A DNA stretch of 64,000 nt from Massilia sp. YIM B02443 (GTDB lineage Bacteria > Pseudomonadota > Gammaproteobacteria > Burkholderiales > Burkholderiaceae_D): the NCBI RefSeq assembly GCF_030411955.1, contig NZ_JASNRA010000001.1:490255-554254 (forward strand), read 5' to 3'. Below are positions 37,680 to 49,211 of the stretch, one piece after another (the stretch's first letter is position 1; each line of letters opens with the position of its first letter). A program made the position numbers and the translations under genes. Under the pieces are notes generated by a model. The model saw only the letters and a program-made list of their open reading frames with translations, was not told the DNA's origin and ran no database searches.

Positions 37680-38807
37680 ATGAAGAAAAAGATGGTGGTG
37701 GTTGCCGCGCTGATGGCGGCGGGTACAGCAAATGCGCAAGAAGTGGTCAAGATCGGCCACGCGGCGGCGGTGACCGGCCCGGTGGCCTACTTCGGCAAGG
37801 ACACCGAGAATGGCGCGCGCATGGCGATCGAGGCGCTCAACGCGCGCGGCGTGGCGATCGGCGGCAAGAAGGTGACCTTCCAGCTGATGGCCGAGGACGA
37901 CGGCGGCGATCCGAAGCAGGCCACCAGCGTGGCGCAGAAGCTGGTCGACGCGAAGATCAACGGCATGGTTGGCCACGAGACCTCGGGCACCACCATCCCG
38001 GCCTCGAAGATCTACTACAACGCCGGCATCCCGCAGATCTCGCCGTCGACCACCAGCCCGAAATACACCCAGCAAGGCTACAACACCACCTTCCGCGTGG
38101 TGGCCAACGACGTGCAGCTGGGCCAGGCGCTGGGCCGCTACGCGACCGGCACGATGAAGGTGCGCCGCGTCGCCGTGGTGGACGACCGCACCGCCTACGG
38201 CCAGGGCCTGGTGACCGAGTTCTCGCGCAGCCTGCAGAAGCAGGGCGGCAGCGTGGTGGCGCGCGAATTCACGCATGAGAAAGCGACCGACTTCAGCACC
38301 ATCATCACCCGCATCCGCGCCAGCAAGCCGGACATGGTGTTCTTCGGCGGCATGAGCGCCACCGCCGGCCCGATGCTGCGCCAGATGAAGCAGCTGGGCA
38401 TGAACGTGCGCATGATGGGCGGCGACGGCATCTGCTCGGACGAGATCTTCAAGCTGTCGGGCGGCACCATGGCGGACGGCCAGGTGGTGTGCGCGGAAGC
38501 GGGCGGCGTGCAGGGCGAGGCCAAGGCCGGCATGGACAAGTTCCGCGCCGATTACAAGAAGCGCTTCGGGATCGACGTGCAGATCAACGCGCCGTATGCC
38601 TACGATGCGGTGATGACCATGGCCGAGGCGATGGTGAAGGCCGGGTCGTCGGCGCCTGCGAAGTATCTGCCGGTGCTGGCCAAGATCCAGTACAAGGGCG
38701 TGACCGGGCCGATCGCGTTCGATCAGCGCGGCGATGTGTGCGATGGCACCGTGACGCTGTACGGTTTCAAGGGCGGCAAGCGGTCGGTCATTACCGTCAC
38801 CAAGTAA
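37680..38807 (+). CDS. Branched-chain amino acid ABC transporter substrate-binding protein (LivK-like)
   Basis: A 375-residue periplasmic binding protein. The signal peptide is MKKKMVVVAALMAAGTANAQ. The Leu/Ile/Val-binding fold is seen in VVKIGHAAAVTGPVAYFGKDTENGA, LMAEDDGGDPKQATSVAQKLV, GHETSGTTIPASKIYYNAGI and RVAVVDDRTAYGQGLV. No permease or ATPase genes lie nearby, so it must share a transporter encoded elsewhere. The ATG at 37680 follows GAGGAAGCG. A 12-bp-stem hairpin ends the unit. Confidence 0.92.
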   Translation: MKKKMVVVAALMAAGTANAQEVVKIGHAAAVTGPVAYFGKDTENGARMAIEALNARGVAIGGKKVTFQLMAEDDGGDPKQATSVAQKLVDAKINGMVGHETSGTTIPASKIYYNAGIPQISPSTTSPKYTQQGYNTTFRVVANDVQLGQALGRYATGTMKVRRVAVVDDRTAYGQGLVTEFSRSLQKQGGSVVAREFTHEKATDFSTIITRIRASKPDMVFFGGMSATAGPMLRQMKQLGMNVRMMGGDGICSDEIFKLSGGTMADGQVVCAEAGGVQGEAKAGMDKFRADYKKRFGIDVQINAPYAYDAVMTMAEAMVKAGSSAPAKYLPVLAKIQYKGVTGPIAFDQRGDVCDGTVTLYGFKGGKRSVITVTK

Positions 38808-38827
38808 GACGTCAAGTAAGACGTGAA

Positions 38828-38854
38828 GCTGCTGCCGGCTGCGCCGGCAGCAGC
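38828..38854. terminator. Strong hairpin between convergent genes
   Basis: GCTGCTGCCGGC-TGC-GCCGGCAGCAGC has a perfect 12-bp stem 20 bp after the binding-protein stop. It is followed by no clear T run, so it may act on both strands with help from Rho. Confidence 0.55.
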
Positions 38855-38885
38855 GCTTGCGTGAACGAAAGCGTCACGCGGCAGT

Positions 38886-39059
38886 TCAATCTCCCGGCCC
38901 TTCGCCCGGCATCGTGTCGGCCATCAGGCGCAACTCATCCGGCGTCAATTCTTCCGGCTTCTTGTCCTTCAGCCCATCAGTGTCGGGGTGCTGCGCTTCT
39001 GCGCCCGGTTGCTGCGCCGCGTCCTTTTCCTGTTCCTTTGCTTGCTGTTCAGTGCTCAT
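38886..39059 (-). CDS. Small hydrophilic protein of unknown function
   Basis: A 57-residue acidic, probably disordered protein starting MSTEQQAKEQEKDAAQQ and ending RLMADTMPGEGPGD. The start at 39059 is preferred over an in-frame ATG at 39071 because GGAGG lies between them at proper spacing. PEELTPDELRLMADT is a likely short helix. The function is unknown. Confidence 0.6.
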   Translation of the reverse strand: MSTEQQAKEQEKDAAQQPGAEAQHPDTDGLKDKKPEELTPDELRLMADTMPGEGPGD

Positions 39060-39141
39060 GCTGCCCTCCATGAAACGAATGTCGATGAAGGCCAGTGTGG
39101 CACAGAGCCGCTGCGAGCGGCGTCCAGAACGTTAGCGCCGG

Positions 39142-39951
39142 TTAGCGCCGGGCGGGCGGCAGCACGTGGCGGAAGGTCGGCTCGACGCCCAGCGAATGCA
39201 GATGGCGCACGATGTCCTCCAGCGTCGCATCCTTGAGCAGCAAGCCTTCCGCCGGGGCAGGCGATGTACGAGAAACCGGCGGATGAGCAGGCGCGAACTC
39301 GACCTCCGGCGTGTGCAGCGCCGACACCAGCGCTAGGCTGGCCTGCGGCCCGTCGCCCTCCGGCTGCAGCAGCGCCAGCGCATTCGCGAACTGCGCTTCG
39401 TCGATGCTTTCCAGTCCCTCCAGGAAGCCGGCTTGCCCGCCTGACGGCGGCATCATCTCCAGCCCCGGCTCGTCGGCGAACGAGACGCCCATGCCCGGAT
39501 GGATGAATGCGGCCCAGCGCCCGGTGCGCGCGTGCAGGCAGGGCGGCAGCGCGACCGGCGCCAGCACATGGTCGGGCGCCAGTTCGGTGTCGGGAAAGTA
39601 GACGTCGCGCAGGCGTTCGAGGAAGGCCTGGGCCTGCTCGGACGGCACCGGCGTGGCCAGCGACAGCCACAGGTAATAAGCGTCGCCGCCCGAGATGCTG
39701 ACCGCCGGCGCGGGGAAGCCCAGGCGCTCCTGCAGCGCGTTGGCGACCTCGCACAGCTGGTTCCAGTGGGCGTCGTCCTGCGCGCCCTTGGCCTTGCGGA
39801 ACGGGATCATCATGGCGCGCGTCAGGCCGTCGTTGCCGGTCAGGCTGACCGGCACATTCTGTTCGCCCTGCAGGTGCTGCGCCAGCAGTTCGGGTGCGAG
39901 CGCGCCGGCCGGCAGGTAAAGCCTCATCAGTTCTGCAATCAGTTTGTCCAT
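39142..39951 (-). CDS. Hypothetical protein, possibly with a degenerate primase-like fold
   Basis: A 269-residue cytoplasmic protein that I do not recognise with confidence. Middle segments SISGGDAYYLWLSLATPVPS, a helix with FLERLRDVYFPDTEL, then APVALPPCLHARTGRWAAFIHP follow in the same order as the S-G-x-x-Y-H-L-W-x-F, acidic and A-L-P-x-x blocks of archaeo-eukaryotic-type primases. The expected catalytic His and Asp residues are not obvious. No helicase or nuclease gene accompanies it. Treat this as a weak fold guess. Confidence 0.55.
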   Translation of the reverse strand: MDKLIAELMRLYLPAGALAPELLAQHLQGEQNVPVSLTGNDGLTRAMMIPFRKAKGAQDDAHWNQLCEVANALQERLGFPAPAVSISGGDAYYLWLSLATPVPSEQAQAFLERLRDVYFPDTELAPDHVLAPVALPPCLHARTGRWAAFIHPGMGVSFADEPGLEMMPPSGGQAGFLEGLESIDEAQFANALALLQPEGDGPQASLALVSALHTPEVEFAPAHPPVSRTSPAPAEGLLLKDATLEDIVRHLHSLGVEPTFRHVLPPARR

Positions 39952-40024
39952 GGTGTTCGGCTACGACAGTGTCAGAGGGCGCCATTCTTGCACAAGCCGC
40001 ACGTGCAAGACAGGCGCACAAATG

Positions 40025-40051
40025 AAAACGGCCCGCGAAGTTCACGGGCCG
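40025..40051 (-). terminator. Rho-independent terminator of the TonB receptor gene
   Basis: Read on the minus strand, CGGCCCG-N9-CGGGCCG is followed by TTTTC. It lies 25 bp past the receptor stop codon. Confidence 0.75.
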
Positions 40052-40075
40052 CAGTATTTCAAGCGTCTGATCGAA

Positions 40076-42481
40076 TTAGAACTTGTGCGCCAGGCGCGCG
40101 AACATCGCCGCGCCGTTCAGGCCGAACTGCACGCTTTCGTACTTGAAGCCGTTGTCGGTCTCGTTCTCATCCTGGCGGGTCGGCTTGACGTCGAAGATGT
40201 TGGTGCCGCCCACCGTCAGGCGGGTCTTGTCGCTGAAGGCCCAGGTGAACGACAGGTCGGCCGAGGTCTTCGCTTCGTAGTGCTGGTTCGGCACCGGCGA
40301 ACCCGAGAAGGTGCCCAGCGTCTGCGGACCGAAGTGGATCACGCGCAGCGAGGTCTCGAGCTGGCCCTGGGTCCAGTCCAGGCCCAGCGTGGCCTTGCGG
40401 CGCGGCGCGCCTTCCTCGATGAACAGGCGCTCGCGCTCGGACAGCAGCACGTCCTCGAACCCTGCCAGGCTCGAAGGGGCCTTCACGCGCTGCACTTCGG
40501 TCTTGCTGAAGTTCAGGGCCAGGTAGGTGTTCAGGCGGCCGATGCCGACGGTGGCGCGGTTCGACACGGTCAGGTCCAGGCCTTGCGTCTTGGTGTCGAC
40601 CGAATTGACGAAGAACTGGGCCTGGCCCACGCCCAGTTGTTGCAGCGTCGCGCCCAGCGCCGGGTAGTTGTCGGCGTCGAAGCGGCCCGACAGCACGATG
40701 CGGTCGTCGATGTCGATGCGGTACAGGTCGGCCGTGAGCGAGGTCGACTGGGTCGGGGCCCAGGTCAGGCCCAGCGTATAGCTCTTCGATTCTTCTTCCT
40801 TGAGCGACGGGATGCCGGCGGCGTTGGCGACGCGGCCGCCGTTCGGCGCCAGCACCACGTCCAGCGGCTGGCCGCTGACGAAGTCGGTGAAGGTCGACGA
40901 GAAGTACATCTGCTGCAGCGACGGCGCGCGGAAGCCGGTGCTGGCCGAGCCACGCAGCAGCACCTGCGGATTGATGCGGTATGCGCCGGCGATCTTGCCG
41001 GTGGTGGTCGAGCCGAAGTCCGAATAGCGCTCGTAGCGCAGCGCGGTCTGCAGTTTAAAACGGTCGGTGAGGTCGGTTTCGACGTCGATGTAGGCGGCGC
41101 TGCTATGGCGGTCGGCATCGGTCTCGTCGCCCGGCTGGAAACCCGGGAAGCCCTGGCTGCCGGCGTTGCCGCCCACGCCCACGCCGTCGGCGTCGATGTA
41201 GGAACCCGCTTCGCCGGCGAAGATCTGGTAGTTCTCGCGGCGGTGTTCGAGGCCGAAGGCGACGTTCATGCCCTGCGCCACGCTGCTGTAGAAGCGGCTG
41301 ACGTCGAGGTTGGTGGTGGCCTGGCGGAACGAGAAGCCGCCGGCGTTGAAGTTGCTGGCGCTGACGCCGGCGCCGCCATTGGTCAGGTCGAGGTTCGCGA
41401 TCGACGCGTTCAGGGTGTTGGCGATGTCGTACTTCAGGCGGTTGTAGCCGTAGGTCTGCGACAGGTCGGCATTCCATTCGCCCATCGCCCAGCGGTAGCC
41501 GACGGTGCCCCAGCGGTCGTCGACGTCGCCGTTGATGAAGGGGACGAAGCCGTTCGGATACATCGCCGCCGAGTTGCGCGACGGGATGTCTTCGGAACCC
41601 AGGCCTTCGCGCCCGAAGGCGGCCGACGAGGCGTCGCGGCGCTGCACGCCGGCGGTGAAGTAGAACTTGTTGCCGGCGCCGGCCGGGAAGTCGCCGTTCA
41701 GGTAGACGGTTTGGTTTTCGGACTTGGTGTCGCCGATGATGCGCAGGCTGTCGGCGTCGGCGCGGTTGGAGCGCCCGCGGTCGTAGTATTCGCCGGTGAT
41801 GCCGACCACGCCGCCCGCCACGGCCACGCCGCAGTAGGCCGAGGCCAGCCAGTTTTCGCCGTCGCCGGCGGTGTACTGGCCGTAGCCGACCACCGATTCG
41901 CAGCCCAGGTTTTTCTTGAGGTCGATGTTGATCACGCCGGCGATCGCGTCCGAGCCGTATTGGGCGGCGGCGCCGTCGCGCAGCACCTGCACTTCGCGGA
42001 TCGCCATCAGCGGGATCGCGTTCATGTCGGTGCCGGTATTGCCGCGGTTGCGCGCGCCGAACAGGTTCACCAGCGCCACCGTGTGGCGGCGCTTGCCGTT
42101 GACCAGCACCAGGGTCTGGTCCGAACCCAGGCCGCGCAGCGCGGCCGAGTCGATCAGGTCGGCGCCGTCGGCGCCGGTCTGGCGGGTCGAGTTGAACGAT
42201 GGAGATAGCGTGGCCAGGGCCTGGGCCAGGTCGAACTGGCCGCCTTGCTCGGCCGCCTTGGTCATCGGGATGAAGTCGACCGCGACCGGGGTGTCGGTGG
42301 CGGAAGCGACGCCGACGCGGCGCGAGCCGACCACGCTGACGCTCGGGACGACGTCGGCATTGCCGGCGGCAGGGGTGGCAAGGGTGTTCTGGGCCAGCGC
42401 GGCGGTCGGCAGGGCGGCGAGAGCGGTGCTGCCGTACAGGGCGAGTAGCAGCGAGCGAGACATTATTTTCAGGTTGGGCAC
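40076..42481 (-). CDS. TonB-dependent outer-membrane receptor
   Basis: An 801-residue active-transport barrel. A signal peptide (MSRSLLLALYGSTALAALPTAALAQ) precedes the plug domain (about 45-170, with ALRGLGSDQTLVLVNGKRRH and YGSDAIAGVINIDLKKNLGC). A 22-strand-type barrel follows and closes with FARLAHKF, ending in the aromatic residue expected for outer-membrane assembly. GTG at 42481 has GGAG 7 bases upstream, while the ATG at 42463 has none, so GTG is preferred. The ligand is not evident and no transport or regulatory partner is adjacent. Confidence 0.92.
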   Translation of the reverse strand: MPNLKIMSRSLLLALYGSTALAALPTAALAQNTLATPAAGNADVVPSVSVVGSRRVGVASATDTPVAVDFIPMTKAAEQGGQFDLAQALATLSPSFNSTRQTGADGADLIDSAALRGLGSDQTLVLVNGKRRHTVALVNLFGARNRGNTGTDMNAIPLMAIREVQVLRDGAAAQYGSDAIAGVINIDLKKNLGCESVVGYGQYTAGDGENWLASAYCGVAVAGGVVGITGEYYDRGRSNRADADSLRIIGDTKSENQTVYLNGDFPAGAGNKFYFTAGVQRRDASSAAFGREGLGSEDIPSRNSAAMYPNGFVPFINGDVDDRWGTVGYRWAMGEWNADLSQTYGYNRLKYDIANTLNASIANLDLTNGGAGVSASNFNAGGFSFRQATTNLDVSRFYSSVAQGMNVAFGLEHRRENYQIFAGEAGSYIDADGVGVGGNAGSQGFPGFQPGDETDADRHSSAAYIDVETDLTDRFKLQTALRYERYSDFGSTTTGKIAGAYRINPQVLLRGSASTGFRAPSLQQMYFSSTFTDFVSGQPLDVVLAPNGGRVANAAGIPSLKEEESKSYTLGLTWAPTQSTSLTADLYRIDIDDRIVLSGRFDADNYPALGATLQQLGVGQAQFFVNSVDTKTQGLDLTVSNRATVGIGRLNTYLALNFSKTEVQRVKAPSSLAGFEDVLLSERERLFIEEGAPRRKATLGLDWTQGQLETSLRVIHFGPQTLGTFSGSPVPNQHYEAKTSADLSFTWAFSDKTRLTVGGTNIFDVKPTRQDENETDNGFKYESVQFGLNGAAMFARLAHKF

Positions 42482-42699
42482 AATTTTCTCCGAAGGAAAT
42501 TCGGAGTTTAATCGCTTGATCCTTCGATAACCATCGCACTGTAGCATTAATGCAACATGGTCATGCGTATGCCATGAATTGAACGTTGAGGTCTAATTTA
42601 GTGAAATGGTGAATGCTGAACTCTAGACATGTTCAAGACCAACACTGCCGTAGTCTTCAACATTTACGTGTATTCACCATACGCATAGGAGACGGTTAT

Positions 42700-43264
42700 A
42701 TGGGTTACCCTGTTATTGTTCTAGGCGATAAAACCAGCCATGGCGGAGTCGTCATCAGTGCTTCATCTTTCTCTGACACCCATGGAAAAGGATGGGCACG
42801 TAGAGGCGACATGGTGTCTTGTCCGCTCTGTAAAGGTGTTTTTCCAATTAGTCAAGGAGACCCGAGCTTGATTGATGATGGCAAGCCAGTGGCTTATCAT
42901 GGATGTAAAGTAGCATGCGGTGCGACGCTTATATCCAGCCAGATTTTTACCACCACAGTGCCATCAAGTGGTGCAGCGCCAGACGCTGCGAATGGAACGA
43001 TGGGGCGAGCAATTGGTGCTATCGGCTCTGGGTTAAGCGCTGGATATCATGATGAAGCATTGCCTGATACTCGGCGTTTTCGGGGGGCGCTTTCAAGTCG
43101 TCGATCAGGCAACGGGCGAGCCGGTGAGCGGTATCGAAACCCGCATACGGTCCACTGGTGGTCAGTATCATACTGGGGTTACGGATCCCGATGGGTTCAC
43201 AGAATGGATAGAACGCGATGCCATGGAAGCATTGGCCTTTGATTTGGTTCAGCAAAAGCCATGA
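42700..43264 (+). pseudogene. PAAR-domain type VI secretion tip protein, frameshifted by one G
   Basis: The start MGYPVIVLGDKTSHGGVVIS and the repeated short strands (GDMVSCPLCKGVFPISQGD, AYHGCKVACGATLI) are a PAAR domain that caps the T6SS spike. The expected continuation RGRFQVVDQATGEPVSGIE is in the next frame. Removing one G from the G6 run at 43082-43087 restores one frame of 187 codons up to TGA at 43262-43264. The second part is well conserved in reading, so the break is recent, a sequencing error, or a slip site. The site AGGAGACGG precedes ATG 42700. The stop overlaps the effector start by 4 bp. Confidence 0.8.
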
Positions 43265-43974
43265 CGGGACCAACGCCACCGCTTAGCAAGGGCGGGATGT
43301 CGCCTGAAGGCACGACCACGATCGTCAATATTAATAAACCGCCAGTCGATCCTGTCGATAAGAAAATCCTTTGTAGTGCCATGTGCAAGTGCGACAAGGC
43401 GCCAAAAATTGGGGCTGATGGAAGGCGGTTGAAACAAAGCTGTGTCGCTGCATCTTTTAAGGCATTAAATGGAGTCCTTGGGAATAGCCCTTACAAACAG
43501 GAGATCAACTATAACATGACCAAATCTCCGCCTGAACCGATCATGGATAGTACTGTTCGTACTTTAGGTCACAAATTCCTCTATGGTCACATAAAGAAAC
43601 ACATGAGCGATTATTTTGTCCCTGGAACTGGGCAAATCAGGCGTCCGGATATCGTCATTGTGCATGATCCTACGAAACCGCCAACGCAGGATAATATTAA
43701 GCAAATTGTAGAGATGAAGTTCCCGCCTGACAGGTTGTCAGAGAGTCAGGAAAGAGCGTACGAAGTAATTGCGGGCGACCCTCGAAAACTAACTTCTTTG
43801 GAGCCGAAGGATTGCGATTGCGAGAAATCCAAGCCGGATGAGACGAAGATCCCTGTAGAAAAAATTGAAGCCGCTGGCAAAATAGGTGAGATCCTCATGC
43901 GTTTATTATTACGCGGTAGGTCATTAGGAGGACTGCCAGGCTTGCCTGGCCCGCCTGCAGTACCTACATTTTAG
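43261..43974 (+). CDS. VRR-NUC nuclease domain T6SS effector
   Basis: A 237-residue protein right behind the PAAR gene (ATGA overlap). The N-terminal third is Pro-rich with a Cys set (ILCSAMCKCDKAP). The C-terminal VRR-NUC fold of the PD-(D/E)xK type has RRPDIVIVHDP (Asp about residue 129), IVEMKFPPD (Glu and Lys about 150-152) and the helix SESQERAYEVIAGD. VRR-NUC effectors such as the TseV group cut target-cell DNA. The AT-rich composition differs from the neighbours, and the immunity gene follows within 8 bp. The partner order PAAR - nuclease - immunity is the main support. Confidence 0.82.
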   Translation: MTGPTPPLSKGGMSPEGTTTIVNINKPPVDPVDKKILCSAMCKCDKAPKIGADGRRLKQSCVAASFKALNGVLGNSPYKQEINYNMTKSPPEPIMDSTVRTLGHKFLYGHIKKHMSDYFVPGTGQIRRPDIVIVHDPTKPPTQDNIKQIVEMKFPPDRLSESQERAYEVIAGDPRKLTSLEPKDCDCEKSKPDETKIPVEKIEAAGKIGEILMRLLLRGRSLGGLPGLPGPPAVPTF

Positions 43975-43982
43975 GAAAAGAT

Positions 43983-45077
43983 ATGGAAAAAGATGTCGAT
44001 AATACGGTGACGCTCCTGCGGGCCAATCCAGAAGCCCTCTTTCTGCCCGGCGCAATGCTGATGAAGTATGGTCCCGAGGATTACGTAGGCGGAGCATTTT
44101 GTGTTCGCGGGACGCTTTACTTCGATGGTTCGCATACCGCAGAAGTGCGTTCAAGAATATGCACCTGTTTCGAGTCCTATGAGTCAATCGCTAAAGATCA
44201 CCTTGCATGGTTATGGCGCGATGAACCACCTTCTGGCCCTGATCTGCTCGCTTATGCCAAAACAAAGCCAATGAGAAGCATGATCGAAAGTTTAAGGCCG
44301 AACGATGTAGCAGCTTTTGCGTATACCGGCGGTAAAAAACCAGAGGATGCCAGTCCGTGGACGTTTCAAGTTTCGGGTTTGCGAGAATGGCAAGCAAAGA
44401 TGGGGACATGGGGTCTCGCAACTTTGACATTTTCTTTTCCAGCGTTGTTTGTCGAGGAAAATCCTTTGGTGTTCCAGAATTTGTTCGTCGAATTTGCTAA
44501 AAATCTAAAGGCAGTTCATGGATTTGGTGGATTTGCTTTCAATCTTTCATTGGTGCGGAGAGAGCCGAATGAGGCGAGTGAAGCTTTAATGGCCGGGAAG
44601 ATGAACGGGATAGATGTTGGCAGCCCGGTAATAATTGGTGGAAGGGTAAAGTACGGCATACTGGATAAAATCAAGACAGTCGGATGGTTGACCGCGATTA
44701 ACCATAAAATGATTGAAAAGGTAGGCGGTCTTGCAACGTTGAATTCCGAGCTCCCAATGAACTGGTTTGCAAAGTATGACTATGGTACTGGCATTGTCAT
44801 CCAATCCGGTCCAAAGCCGGAGATCGTCCCAGTTGAACTTGACTCGCGCCCCGCTATCTATGTGTTGCCGAATATGGCGCTAAAAGATATCCGCATGACC
44901 GAGATCGGCGGCTTCCACTACGGCTCGAAGGATGGTGAACCGCGTCTGGTTGGCTGGGCTGCGGATCAATGGCTCAAACGTTTCGATATCGAAGAGAGCG
45001 AACTACTGGACTATAAAACCAAGCTGCTTGACGAACCGAAATTGACGCCGGCGACCACATTGCCAGACAGGCTTTGA
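43983..45077 (+). CDS. Type VI immunity family protein (DUF3396)
   Basis: A 364-residue cytoplasmic protein with the DUF3396 pattern: FCVRGTLYFDGSHTAEVRSRI, PWTFQVSGLREWQAKMGTWG, TLTFSFPALFVEENPLVF and HGFGGFAFNLSL in the first half, and the LPNMALKDIRMTEIGGFHYG end. DUF3396 proteins are encoded behind T6SS nucleases and block them. Only 8 bp separate it from the effector. It should protect the cell and its sisters from the VRR-NUC enzyme. It has the same AT-richer composition as the other two cassette genes. Confidence 0.82.
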   Translation: MEKDVDNTVTLLRANPEALFLPGAMLMKYGPEDYVGGAFCVRGTLYFDGSHTAEVRSRICTCFESYESIAKDHLAWLWRDEPPSGPDLLAYAKTKPMRSMIESLRPNDVAAFAYTGGKKPEDASPWTFQVSGLREWQAKMGTWGLATLTFSFPALFVEENPLVFQNLFVEFAKNLKAVHGFGGFAFNLSLVRREPNEASEALMAGKMNGIDVGSPVIIGGRVKYGILDKIKTVGWLTAINHKMIEKVGGLATLNSELPMNWFAKYDYGTGIVIQSGPKPEIVPVELDSRPAIYVLPNMALKDIRMTEIGGFHYGSKDGEPRLVGWAADQWLKRFDIEESELLDYKTKLLDEPKLTPATTLPDRL

Positions 45078-45116
45078 AGCTTCCAAATGCTCACTCAACG
45101 AACACATCGATTGCGC

Positions 45117-45905
45117 TCATGCTGCTTCGACCCGGCCACCGACCAGCACCATGCCATCGTCTGGCCGGGCATGAATCACGCAGGCACGGCCTGTCGCCTG
45201 GCCCTGCAGCAGACTCAAGTCATGCCCCAGCAAGACACTTAGCGCACCGGCCGCCACCCCGGTGGCGCTGTCTTCGAGCCATGGATCGAGGTGGTTGAAA
45301 TTGCGGCCCTCGAAAACGCCATCGGTGCGCCGGCTGTAGACATACAGCCCATTCACGCCCGCCTGTTTGGCCCATTCGGCGATTGCCCCCAGGTCAGGCG
45401 TCAAGCCATGCAGCGTTGCCGCATCGGCCACCTCGACCAGCAGCTTGGCACTGCCGACCGACACCACTCGCGGCGTGCCGGCCAACGCCGCATCGGGCAG
45501 CCGTAGCAGACGCGTCACGAGGCTTGGCTCCAGCAGCGGTTGCGCCACTGCCTGCGGCGCCAGGCGCACGAACAGCGCATCGCCATCACGCAGCAAAGCC
45601 AGTTGCTGCCCCTCCATCGCCGTGCGCACCGTCAGCGGCGCACCGTCGCCGAGACGCGCGAACAGCATCTGCGCTGCCGCCAGCGTCGCGTGCAGGCACA
45701 GCGGACTGCGGGTGTGCGGATACCAAAAGTCGAGCGTGGCGGCGCTGCCATCGCTACGCACCGGATCGATCCACACGCAGGTGATATCGTGTTCGCGTGC
45801 AAAGGCCTGGCGGGTTTGCGAATCCGACGCATCGTCTTCGATCACGAGGGCCGGATTGCCGTCCCCAGGGTGGACGCCAAAACAGCGCCGGGCGTGAATA
45901 CGCAT
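45117..45905 (-). CDS. PhzF-family (isomerase-like) protein
   Basis: A 262-residue protein with the PhzF double-barrel pattern (RRCFGVHPGDGNPALVIEDD at the N terminus, LYVYSRRTD near the middle, and DSATGVAAGALSVLLGHD as the C-terminal glycine-rich signature). PhzF catalyses a proton-shift isomerisation in phenazine synthesis; most relatives have other, unknown substrates. At the place of the catalytic Glu (SET in PhzF) the sequence reads AREHDITCVWID, with Cys, so the normal chemistry is doubtful. It is divergent from dnaE2 with a LexA box between them, which might also control it. Confidence 0.82.
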   Translation of the reverse strand: MRIHARRCFGVHPGDGNPALVIEDDASDSQTRQAFAREHDITCVWIDPVRSDGSAATLDFWYPHTRSPLCLHATLAAAQMLFARLGDGAPLTVRTAMEGQQLALLRDGDALFVRLAPQAVAQPLLEPSLVTRLLRLPDAALAGTPRVVSVGSAKLLVEVADAATLHGLTPDLGAIAEWAKQAGVNGLYVYSRRTDGVFEGRNFNHLDPWLEDSATGVAAGALSVLLGHDLSLLQGQATGRACVIHARPDDGMVLVGGRVEAA

Positions 45906-45936
45906 GAGAATCCTTGTCAGGTTGGCCAGTACGTTA

Positions 45937-45956
45937 TACTGTGTTTTTATACAGTA
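45937..45956. promoter_or_regulatory. LexA (SOS) box of dnaE2
   Basis: TACTGTGTTTTTATACAGTA differs in two positions from the box before imuA. It lies 27 bp before the dnaE2 ATG and 31 bp from the divergent PhzF-like start. Confidence 0.93.
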
Positions 45957-45983
45957 TTTGCTGTTCTATCAGCATTGTAGCCC

Positions 45984-49178
<3,195 letters not shown>

Positions 49179-49180
49179 AA

Positions 49181-49211
49181 GTAGGGTGGACGGCTCTGCC
49201 GTCCACCCTAC
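49181..49211. repeat. Perfect palindrome of the GTAGGGT family
   Basis: GTAGGGTGGACGGC-TCT-GCCGTCCACCCTAC has 14-bp perfect arms. It lies between convergent dnaE2 and the chemoreceptor gene, only 2 bp from the dnaE2 stop. The CTA near its right end supplies the stop codon (TAG) of the chemoreceptor, so it may also end both transcripts. Confidence 0.85.

Noticed and set aside
39944..42208. 754-codon frame antisense to the TonB receptor
   Set aside because: Codon-bias shadow; the receptor frame has signal peptide, plug and barrel motifs.
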